A stretch of DNA of 64,000 nucleotides from a bacterium (lineage in GTDB: Bacteria; Planctomycetota; Planctomycetia; Planctomycetales; Planctomycetaceae), in the NCBI GenBank assembly GCA_016124895.1, contig WGMU01000068.1:1-64000 (forward strand), written 5' to 3'. Numbering within the stretch: position 1 is the first letter of the stretch; every line of letters starts with the position of its first letter. Shown piece after piece: positions 1-12,000 of the stretch. The translations under genes and the position numbers were made by a program. A model generated the notes under the pieces. That model was given only the letters and a program-made list of their open reading frames with translations, was not told the origin of the DNA and did no database searches.

Positions 1-3000
1 ATGTCGACGCCTGTGCCACCGTCGATGGCGTCGTCGCCTTCATTACCTCTGATCTGGTCAAAGCCTTCTCCGCCGGAAATGACGTCGTCGCCCATGCCGC
101 CAGTGATGAAGTCGTCTCCGGCACCGCCGCTGAGTTCGTCGGCCTGGTCGCCGCCAGAGATGGAGTCCTTGCCGGCACCACCAAAGACCGTGACCGAGGC
201 CGCTGTCATGGTGGATGCGTCGACGCCGTCGTCCCCGGCACCAGCGTCAACCAGAGCCTGAGTCGTAACAGCATCCAGTGTGATGTCGTCGTCGCCGCTG
301 CCACCAGTGACGTCGATGCGTTCGATGTCAGCAGCCGTGACGTCGGCGGTCCCTGTCAGCAGGCCGCTGACCGTCAGCACGTTGGCGGCTTCCACCAGAC
401 TCAACGTGTCGTCCGCTTCCGTTCCGTTGTATTCGACAACGTCGAAGCCACCGCCACCCGAGATGGTGTCGTCACCTCCGGAGAGAACAATCACGTCGTC
501 GCCCAGACCGCCGTTGATCGCGTTGGCACCTTCACCGCCTTCCAGCGTGTCATTGCCACCGTCGCCATTCAGCGTCGCGTAACCGGAGAGAACATCATTG
601 CCGGCTCCACCGTTGAACGTGATGGCGAGTTCCGTTCCCGCCGCGGCTTCAGCCGTCAACGTGTCGTCGCCTTCGAATCCGTTGACGGTCAGCGTGTCCG
701 TCGAGTCGGTCGTTCCCTGGATGAAGATCTGAGCGGACAGGCCGGCCACCAGAACCTGGTCCGTTCCATCCGCCACGACAGACACGTTGTCTGCGCCGAC
801 CGAGGTACCGATCACCACAGCGTCGGTGTCGCCGTCAGCGTCTGTCCCCAGGTCCAGCAGCAGGTTCGCCACGCCCGTCGTTGTCAGTTCATCGACGTTG
901 AACGAGTCAGCGCCGCCCATCGCGTCGATCGCGACGTTTTCAACACCAGCGATATCCATCGTGATGCTGCCGACATCGCGAGTCAGTTCCAGCCGCCCGC
1001 CGGTGTCAGACAGGCCGAAGGCTTCATCCGCTGCCGAGCCATTGAAGAGCAGGTTGTCTGAGCCCTCACCGCCTTCGACCAGGTCGCTGCCGTCGCCTAC
1101 GTTCCAGGTGAACGTGTCTGATCCGTCGCCGCCGAAGAACTGATCGGCTCCAGTGCCGCCCTCGACGACGTCGTTGCCAGCGCCGCCGAAGATCGTGTCG
1201 TCGCCGGCTCCGGCTGTGATCGTGTCACTGCCATCGCCGCCGTCGATCAGGTCCGCCACCGGGCTGCCGACCAGGTTGTCGTCGCCGGCTCCACCGATAA
1301 TCGTGGCGTCGACCGCGGCCGAAGCATCGATCGTGTCATCGCCGTCGCCACCGTCCAGAACCTTCAGCGTTGCCAGAGCACCCAGCGTGATGCTGTCGTT
1401 ACCGGCTCCCGCCAGAATGTTGGTCTGCTCGATCGTCCCATCGAACGTCACGGTGCCATCGCGAGTAATGCTGGTGGCCGTTGATGTGATCGTGTCGTCG
1501 TCAGCCGTGCCGAGCACTTCGAGGATATCGAAGCCGCCACTGCCGCCCGTGGCGTTCAGCGTGGAAGCCAGGCCGGAGTAGCTGACTGCGAGGCTGGAGC
1601 TGCCAGCGCTGTTCGAGATGCTGCCCGCCGTCGCACTGGTCGGATTAAAGACCAGCACGTCGTCGTCGGCCGTCCCGTCAACGGTGAGGCTCGCCAGGTT
1701 CGTACCGTCGATGTTCAGAGCCGACAGCCCGGTCGTCGAACCAAGTCCGTTGACCGTGACCGTATTGGTTCCGTCACCGCCGTCGATGTTCAGCGTTTCG
1801 GTTCCCGTCAGAGATACAGTACCGATCGTCGTCCCCGTGACCGTTCCCGCGACCAGGTCGACGACCACGTCATCGCCGGCGCCGGCAGTGACTGTGACTG
1901 CGTCGCTGCCCTCCCCGGACTGGACATTGACGGTCAGATAGCCTGCAGATCCATCAATCGATGCGTTGTCGTTGCCATCGCCAGTGACCAGCGTCAACTT
2001 CGGGATGTTCGTGACTGCGACGGGGACAAGGAGCGTCGAGTTGATACTGTCATCGGCGTTGACGAGAAATGTGTCATCAAGTTGCGTGCCCTGGATCACC
2101 AGCGTGTCGCCCGAGCCGACTCCGTCCAGACTGATGCCGCCACTCAGGCCAAGATCCTCGAAGGCGATCGGGATCAGAGCGGCAATGGCGGTTGCGTCGC
2201 TGATTCTCAGTTCACCGGCGTCGTAGGCACCTGATCCCAGGCTGGCACTGACCGACGGCAACAGGTTGAAGAGTTCGTTGTTTGCGCTGCCGGTTACCGA
2301 AAGTGTGTCGTTGCCACCGGCCCCGTCCAGTACCAGGTGTTCGGCTCCTGTCACAACAACCGTTGGCTGCATGACCGGAGTGCCGGCCGTGTCGAGCGTG
2401 ACATCCACAATGGCTCCGTCGGTCGAAACACCGGTCACGGCGATGGTGTCGGCTGTGCCGTTTGCGGTGACGATGACGGTGTCACTTCCGGCAGTCGGAT
2501 CACCGCCGTCAACGTTGATCGCCGTCAGGTCGGACGGAACGTCGCGATGATTCAACGAGATTTCGTCGCTGCCGGAGCCGGCATTGATGTTCAACGTACC
2601 GAAGTTCGAGAACTCCAGACCTTCAAAGCCATCGACTTCGATCAGGCCAGTGACCGCTCCGCCAGCAACACCTGTTGCCGCAGCTCCAAACACTGGATGG
2701 AATTCGGACTGGCTGTTGTCACCTTCGCGATACGTGATCGTATTGGCGCCGTCGAGTGCCTGTGGGAACCCGGCTCCCAGAACGATCGAACCCAGTACCA
2801 GCGTGTCGCCGGCTCCAGTACCAACGACCTGGACTGGTTCCAGGCCGAAGAACTCGACGCGCTGCGTGATTGCGTTGTTCTCCTGGAAGATCGCGCCGGA
2901 GTCGGCTGACTCACCCGGGTTGTAGGTGGTCGTGGTTGGCGTCGATCCGCGCAGAACCAGCGTGTCAAATCCACCTGGGTTGAAGACGCTGGACGGCGAT

Positions 3001-6000
3001 GGCGTTCCCGTCCCGTCACCATCGAAGATGATGTGCGACTGAATCAGGCCTTCGCTGTTATCCATGATCAGCGTGTCGTCGTCGGACGAACCGCGGATGA
3101 TGATCTGGCCGGTGGTTACGGCACTGTCACGGAAGACCTCGACGGAGTTCACGTAGACGACGACTTCGTCATCAGACGGATCAGCCGTGCCCATGTTATC
3201 CTGGATGATGACGAACTCATCCGGGTTGCCGTCATTCGCCTGAGCACCGGCATCAATCACGAAGCCGTTGAGCTGGACTTCGACCGCACCAATGTCGTCG
3301 CGGCTGGCCTGCGGACGGTCTGTGTCGTTCTGGTCAACAGGAAGAACCGTGTCACCGGTGCCGATCGCCGGGCTGCCGGCGGACGGCAGGTGCGTCGGAA
3401 TCGGCACACCGTTGACTTCGTTCGGATTCCCGTTGTCCTGCAGCGGGCCGAGGATCGCATCGCCGTTGAAGATCGTCTCGTTCGTCGGAGCCTGCAGGAC
3501 GCCGTTATCGGGATCGCCGATCAGGTTGTAGTCCGTGCTGTCGACCGAGCCGAACAGGTTCTCTTCGGTGCCACCGCCAGGGTTCTGAGCGACAATCGTA
3601 TTCCGCAGCGTGACTCCACCAGCGCCGCTGGCGATACCTGAGCCGTTGCCGCTGCCCGCGTCGTTCAGCGTGATCGTGACGCTGTCCGCATCGACGACGC
3701 CTGAGCCTCCACCGACCGAGAAGATACCGCCGCCGTCACCGCTGGTGGTCGAGTTGCCGCTGATCGTGACATTGGTCAGCGTCATCGTGCCGTCAGCCGA
3801 GTTCCACAGACCGCCACCTTCGTTAGCGGCGATGTTGCCGGAGATCGTCACAGCGTCGAGCGTTACGGAACCGTCATTGCTGATATGGACACCACCGCCG
3901 TTACCGGGGCTGGATCCGACCGTATTACCTGTGATCAGGCTGTTGGTCAGTGTCAGTGTTCCACTGACAATTTCGATACCACCGCCGGACCGAACAGCCG
4001 TGTTGCCGTCAATCAGAATGTTGCCGATCGCAGTGCCAGCACCATCGGCGTCGACGCTGCCACCGATCGACAGGATGCCGCCGCCGCTGCCGTAGGTGGC
4101 ACCAGTTGCGTCGTTACCCTGAATGATCACAGCGTTGTCATTGTCCGTGCCAGTGATCCGGACCGAACCGCCGTCATTGAAGAGACCGCCGCCGCCCTGG
4201 AGCAGCGTGATGTCGCCTGTCGGGTCTGCATCACCTGCGGCTGTGTTATTCGTGATGAAGAGATCATCCGCCCCGTTGGCGTTCAGGATCAGCGTACCGC
4301 TCGACGAATTCCACAGGCCACCACCTTCAGCGGCAGCCGTGTTGCCGTCGATCGTGCTCGGGCCAAAGACACCGTTCGAGTTGATCGTCACATTTCCGGC
4401 ACCGGTGATATGCAGACCACCGCCGTTGCCCGGATTGGCGACTGCCGGCGCGACACCGGCGTTGTTGCTGGTCAGCGTGATGTCGTTCAGGATCACGGTA
4501 CCGACATTGGTCTCGATACCGCCGCCAGCCCGGTTCGCCTGGTTGCCGTCGATCAGTGTGCCGGTCGCCGTGAACGATCCACCGTCATTGAAGACGCCAC
4601 CGCCGCTGCCGGACGTGCCGTCAGCAACGTTATTGGTGATCGTCGTTCCTTCGTTGGTTGTCACGATACCGGCCGCATTGAAGATACCGCCACCGCCGTT
4701 GGTGCTGGCATCTCCACTGGCGGTGTTACCGTCGATCTGTACGTCGACGATGGTCATCGTACCGGTGTGGTTCCACAGACCGCCGCCTTCTTCTGCGGCG
4801 GTGTTGCTGTTGACGGTTCCGCCGGTGATGTTGACGTCGCCGCCGTTCGAGACGTGCAGACCACCGCCATTACCCGGAGCAGACACATCGGTTCCCAGCG
4901 CGTGGTTGCTGTCGAGGGTTACGCTGGTCAGGATCACACCCAGGCCGGCACCGGAATTGTCTTCGATACCACCACCCGCTCGTTCGGCCGAGTTGTTCGT
5001 GATGGTCGTGCCGTTCAGAGTCAGCACGCCGCCCGTATTGTTGAAGATACCACCACCGCTGCCCTGCGTACCGTCGGCGTCGTTACCGTCAATCAGCACC
5101 GTGCCGTCGAGCGACAGCGTGTTGCCGTTGTTGTAGATACCACCACCGCCGTTAGTCGCAGCGCTACCGCTGGCGGTGTTCTCGGTAATCATTGCGTTCT
5201 GGATCGTGTTTGTTGATCCGCTTTCCAGATACAGCCCACCGCCGTTGACACCGGCTGTGTTCTGGTCGAACAGCGCCCCATTGACAGTCAGCGAGCCGCC
5301 GTTCCAGATGCCGCCGCCGTCTCTGTTCGCGTCGTTGCTGTTGACAGTCGAACCGCCGATGACGACCAGTGTGCCCTCGTTCCAGACACCGGCTCCGTCA
5401 GTTCCGGCCGTGTTGCTGGAAACATCGGCTCCGTTCAGTTGCAGCACGGAACCCGTCGGGTTGTAGACGCCGCCGCCGTCTTCGTTGGTGGCGTCGTTGC
5501 CAGTCACGGTTGTGCCGTTGAGTGTCACGTCGCCGGAGTTCGAGTTGAACAGTCCGCCGCCGTTACCGGCCGAGGCAGTGTTGTTTGTAATGCTGGTGGT
5601 GCTGCCGATCACCAGTGTCAGACCATCGTTAAAGATACCGCCACCACCTTCGGTCGCTGTCGCGCCGTTAGCCGTGTTGCCATCGATCGTTGCACTGCCG
5701 ATCGACACCGCACCACTTGCACCGTCGAGGTACACACCGCCGCCGTCGCTGCCGGCTGTGTTCGCGGAGACCTCGGCGCCGCCCTGCAGCGTCAGATCAC
5801 CGTCGTTCCAGATACCACCGCCATCGGCACCCGCCATGTTGCTGGTCCCGGTGCCGCCAACCGTTGCGCCGTCGACAATCAGAGTGCCGGTGTTGTAGAT
5901 ACCGCCGCCGTCACTGGTGGCGCTGTTGCTGCCGACCGTTGCACCGTTCTGCACGGTGGCCATGCCGGCATTCCAGATACCGCCGCCGTCCGTTCCAGCC

Positions 6001-9000
6001 GTATTGCTGCTGACGTCGGCACCGTCGACATCCAGCGTGGCACTGCCGTCGTTGAAGATGCCGCCGCCACTGCCGACTGTTGCATCGTTATTGTTGACCG
6101 TCACCGTCGCGCCGCTGAGCGTGATATCCCCACCAGAGTTGAAGATGCCGCCGCCGTTACCGGCCGACGCCGTGTTGTTCGTAATCGAGACGTTGCTGCT
6201 GAGCGAGAACGTCACGCCTTGATTGAAGAGACCACCGCCACCTTCAGTTCCCAGCGTTCCGTCGGCTGTATTGCCATCGATGCTGGTGTCCGAGATCGAC
6301 ACAGACGTCGTTCCGCTGGACAGAAACAGGCCGCCACCGTTGTCTCCGGCCATGTTGCCGGAAACGACGGTCGTGTTCTCCAGCGTCAGGCTAATCGAAC
6401 TCCAGATGCCCCCACCGTCGCCGTTCGTTGCGGTATTCCCGCTGACGGTCGAACCATCCACGTCCAGCGTGTCCTGGTTGTAGATACCGCCACCGTTGGT
6501 GGTCGCTGTGTTCCCGGTGACCATCGAATTCGACTGAATCGTGGCCGTGCCGGCGTTGAAGACACCACCGCCGATTGCGCCTGCGGTGTTGCTGCTGATC
6601 GTGGAGTTCGTGACGGTCAGCGTGCCATTGTTATTCGCGATACCGCCACCGGCGGTGTTGGTCGCGTCGTTCAGCGTGACCGTCGAGTCTGTGATGTTCA
6701 GCGTCCCGCTTTCGTTCACGAAACCGCCGCCTCGACCGCTGGTTCCGTCGGCCGTGTTTCCGGTAACGAGTGAGCCGTTCTGTACATTGACGGTGCCACC
6801 GGCCGAAACGAAGACGCCACCACCGCCCTGGTCAAAGAGGTTCCCGCTGGCTGTGTTGCCGCTGATCGTCACTCCGTCGATCGTCATCGTGCCGGAGCCG
6901 TTCCACAGTCCGCCGCCCTCTTCAGCAGCATCGTTGCCACTGACCGTTCCACCGGTGATGTTGACACTCCCGGCACCGGTGACGTGCAGGCCGCCGCCGT
7001 TGCCTGGGTTCGGAGAACCCGCTCCGCCGTCCACATCGTTGTTCGTCAGCGAAACGTTCGTCAGCGTAACGCCCAGACCGGCGCCCGAGTTATCCTCGAT
7101 ACCACCACCCGCGCGATTGGCGCTGTTGCTGTCGATGATCGCACCGGTCGCCACCAGGGTTCCGCCCGCATCAATGAGGATACCACCGCCGGAACCCATC
7201 GTTCCGTCGGCAACGTTGTTCGAGATCGTGACGGTGTTCGGACCGTTGTCCTGAATCACCACGTCACCGCCAGCGCTGAAGATGCCGCCGCCGCCCTGAT
7301 CCATGCTGTTACCGCTGGCCGTATTGCCGTCGATCAGCACGCTGCCCGACGTGTCGCTGATGGTCAGGATACCCGTGCCGATCCACAGACCGCCGCCTTC
7401 TTCACGGGCGTCGTTGCCGGTGATCGTGCCGCCATCGATGAGGACGTCACCGGCTCCGGTCACGTGCAGACCGCCGCCGTTACCTGGATTCGGTGAGCCT
7501 GCTCCACCATCAACATCGTTGTTCGTCAGCGTGACGTTCGTCAGCGTGACACCCAGACCTGCGCCCGAGTTGTCTTCGATACCACCACCGGCGCGGTTTG
7601 CGCTGTTGCCGTCAATCAGCGTCCCAGTCAGATTCAGAACACCGCCGGTATTGTTGAAGAGACCGCCGCCGCTGCCGGCTGCGCCATCCGCCTGGTTGTT
7701 CGTGATCGTAACGGTGTTGTCGAGCGTCAGCGTCAGGCCGTCGTTGAAGACACCGCCGCCGCCGTTCGTCGATGCCGCTCCGCTGGCGGTGTTGCCATCG
7801 ATGTCGGTATCGCTGATCGAAATCGTCCCCGAGGCGCCGTCCAGATACAGACCACCGCCGTTCGTGCCGGCCGTGTTCGCGGAAACGTTGGCGAGGTTCT
7901 GCAGTGTCAGATCGCCGGTGTTGTAGATACCGCCGCCGGAACCGGCTGTCGCATCGTTGCCGTTGCCGGTCGTACCAATCGATGAAGCATCAACGGTCAG
8001 CGAAGCGCCATCGTTGTAGACACCGCCGCCGTCACCGTTCGTCGCCGTGTTGTTCGTAATGGTCACTCCGTTCTGCAGAACAACGTCGTCGTTGGCATAA
8101 ATACCGCCACCATTGCCGTCGGCCGTGTTCCCGTCGATCGTCGTTCCGTCGATGGTCAGCGTTCCGCCAGAGCCGTCGCCGTAGTAAATGCCGCCGCCGT
8201 CATCGGCTGTCGCCATGTTGCCGCTGACGGATCCACCTGTGATGTTGACGTCGCCCGTCACGTCAACGTCCAGACCGCCACCGGCCACGGCCGTATTGCC
8301 GTCCAGCGTCACGCTCGTCAGCGTCAGCAGTGTCGTGGCGTCGTGCTCGATACCACCGCCCCAGCCGTCCGTAGCACGGTTGTTGGTGATGGTGCTGCTG
8401 GTGACGGTGAGCGTTCCGCCATTCGTGTTGTAGATACCGCCGCCCGCGGCATCGGCCACGACCTGAGCTTCGTTGTCGTCGACCAGTGAACTGTTCTGGA
8501 TTGTGACCGTGCCGCCGTTGTTGAACAGGCCGCCGCCCTGGCCCGTCACGGTGTTACTCTGAATCGTGACGCCATCAAGCGTGGCGGTCGCGCCGCCGTC
8601 GAGATACAGGCCACCGCCATCGTCGGCCGTGTTGCCGCCAAACGCCACGCCCGTGAGCATTGCCGTCGTGTCGGTGCCACTCGTGCTGTTGACGATCAGC
8701 GCACCACCGCCGACGCCTCCAGTCGCGTCGTTGTTCGCAATCGTGCCGCCGGTGATGTTCAGGGTTTCGACTTCCGTCACCAGCAAACCGCGACCATTGC
8801 CGCCCGTGTCGATGTCGACATTGGTCATGTCGACCCGGTCGGACGCCGTACCGTCGCCGTTGATGATCAGCGACGCGCCGTAGCCCGTGTCGAATGTGTT
8901 GACCGCCAGCGTGTCTCCCATCGTGCCGAGATTGACTGTCAGCGAACCGGACGGGTTCATGAAGAACGTATCCTCAAACGTGGAGCCGGTCAGTTCGTTG

Positions 9001-12000
9001 ACTCCATCGTTATTGGCTCCACTGTCCTGCAGGACGGCATCACTGTTGGCAACACCTGCCGGCAGATTGAAGATCACATCGGTCGCGGTGCCGGTGTTTG
9101 AAATCGGCTCCAGTCCGGTGTAGGTGATCGTTCCGAAGGCACTCATCATGACGTCGCCGTCGCCAGCGGTTGTGGCGTCGTAGTTGTACGTGACCGTGCC
9201 CTGAGCACCACCGGTAATCGTCAGCGAATCGTTCCCGCCGGTTCCGCCATTGAACTGAATGCCTCCGGCCGGAATCACGTCACCGCCGGTCAGGTCAACG
9301 TTCAGGATGTCGTCTTCACCGTCAGCACCGTTGAAGATCATGTCCGTGATGCTGGCAAACGACCGACTGGTCAGCAGAGTCGCGCCTGAGTAAACCTCGA
9401 TGGTGCCGGCGTTGTTCACGATGCGGATCGTGTCGGCGCTGCCGTCAGCCGGGAATTCGAAGAAGGCCGTCGAGGTGTCGTCGTCGTTGATCGTGACCTG
9501 GTGCGTGTCGGACGAAGTGACCTGACCGCCGGTATTGTCCGTGTTGATCGATGTGGCCAGATTGATCGTCTCGGCATCGTCATCAACGATGTCTTCGCGG
9601 ATCTGGAGAGTGACCGAATCTGACGCGGTCGACACGCCGTTGAACGGGCTGAAGGTCAGCGTTGTCGGGCTGGTGTACGTGTAGTCGTCGTTAACCGCTG
9701 TTCCTTCGGTCGCCGTGCCGGTTCCCGCGTCGGTCACGTCGACTGAAACGGAGCGGTCCAGACCGTCGGTGCCCACAGTACCGACTGCGTTGATCGTCAG
9801 TGTGACACCGATCACATGATCGACCGTATCTTCGTCGACGTTGCTGGTGGCCGAATCGAACGTCACCGTCGCGGTATCGTCATCGAGAATGTTCGGCGAC
9901 CCGGTCAACACTCCTGACAACGCTGAGCTGGTTCCGCCAGCGCTCAGATTCTCAAGCACCAGATCGACAGTTTCGTCACCTTCGACGCGACGGTCATCGA
10001 CGGGGTTCAGCGAAGTCGTCCGAGTCGACGCAGTGGCGGCGTTCGAGTCGAACGTCACGGTCTGCGTGCCCGGCGTCGCGTAGTCGGTTGTATCGACCGC
10101 GGTGCCGGTCCCCTGATCGTTGATGTCGGCGGAGAGTGTGATTCCGTTGCCGAGTTGAACCGGACCGGCGCCTGTCGAGGTGATCGTCAGAGTGACCGTG
10201 GCGACGGTCTGAACTCCGCCGCCTTCCGCGACGTCCGAGTACGCGACGGACAGAGCACCGGTTTCGTTGTCGTTAACATCGACCTGGCGGCTGCCACTGG
10301 TGCCGCTGATGGTCACGCTGGCGCCACCGGTCATCAGGTCCGTCAGGGTCTGGCCAGCGTAGCTTTCCGTGGTGGCTTCGAGCAACTGGTCGTCGACAGC
10401 CGTCAGAACGATATTCTGCATCTGCGAGGCGCCGTCGGTGGCCGCAGCAAACGAGGCGTCTGCATCAGAGAAGTCGGCATTGGTTGTCAGACCGACACTG
10501 ACAGTGACGTCCGTACCAATTGTCCCGGTTCCGTCCGAGGTAATGTCGAGTGTCGCTGTGACGTTGGCCGTTGCACCATTTTCCGTGACCGTGTCCGTTG
10601 CGGAACCGATTGAGACGATGGCTGACTCGTTATCTGCAACATCGACCTGACGCGAACCACTGCCACCGTCAACCGTGACGTCGGCACCGTTGGCTCCCGT
10701 GACGCTGAGCGTCTGGCCGGCGAAGCTCTCCGTGATGGCTTCCAGGCGGTTGTCGTTGATCGCCGTGACGGTGAGGTTCTGCATGGTCGACGTGAAGTCG
10801 CCGGTGCCGAAGGACGCGTCGGAGTTACTGTAGTCGGAATTGCCGGCGAGCCCTGCGGTGATCGTGACGTCAGACCCCACTGTGCCGGTACCGCTTGAGG
10901 TAATCGTCAGCGTGACGGGTACGGTGGCACTGGGTGTTCCACCGGCATCTTCCGTCAGGGAATCAGTGCCGCTGCCAATCGACACGGTGGCTGATTCGTT
11001 ATCCGTCACGTCGACCTGTCGTGAGCCACTGGTTCCACTGATGGAGACGTCTGCTCCGCCTGTCGTCAGCGAGGATCCATCGAGCGTCTGACCGGCAAAG
11101 GACTCAGTCGACATTTCGAGTCGCAGGTCATCCACAGCGGTCAGGACGATGTCATCGGTCAGCGATGCGCCATCACCAGCAGCGATCGAGGCATCTGCGT
11201 CCGTGAAGTCGCCGTTCGTCGTCAGGCCCACGCCGACCGCAACGTCAGAACCAACCACTCCTGTACCGTCAGAAGTGATGTCCAGCGTGACGGTCACGTT
11301 GGCGGTGGCGCCGCCTTCGGTGACTGCGTCCGTGCCGTTGGCGATCGAGACGACGCCGGACTCGTTGTCCGTCACATCGACCTGACGCGAACCGCTGGCA
11401 CCGTCGACGGTGACGGCAGCTCCACTGGATAACGTCACGGCCAGCGTCTGGCCGGCGAAGGATTCCGTGGTCGCTTCGAGGCGGTTGTCGTTGACCGCCG
11501 TGACGGTGAGGTTCTGCATGGTCGACGTGAAGTCGCCGGTACCGAACGACGCGTCGGTGTTGCTGTAGTCCGAATTGCCGGCGAGCCCTGCGGTAATCGG
11601 GACATCAGACCCGACCGTGCCGGTGCCGCTGGCAGAAATTGTCAGTGTGACAGGTACGGTCGTACTCGGCGTCCCGCCCGCGGATTCTGTCACCGAATCG
11701 GTTCCACTGCCGATCGACACAGTGGCTGACTCATTGTCGGTAATCGTGACGTTCTGGCTGGTTGTCGAGCCCAGCGTGATCCCTGATGAGGGGTTTGAGA
11801 TCGTCAGTGTGGCTGTCTCGGTTGCTTCCAGACGCTGATCGTCAGCAATCGTGAATGTAACCGAGCCCGTAGTCATGCCATCGGGGATGGTGATTGTCGT
11901 ATTTGAGAGGCTGTAATCGCCCGCTGTAATCCCGGTTCCAGAGACTCCCAGATCGATTGTCTGGGCACCACTGACCGCCGAGTCTGCGGTGGCGGTGACG

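Noticed and set aside
3600-9100. Regular repeats that could suggest a CRISPR-like or satellite array
   Set aside because: Repeats are degenerate, in frame and encode Pmp-like protein repeats.
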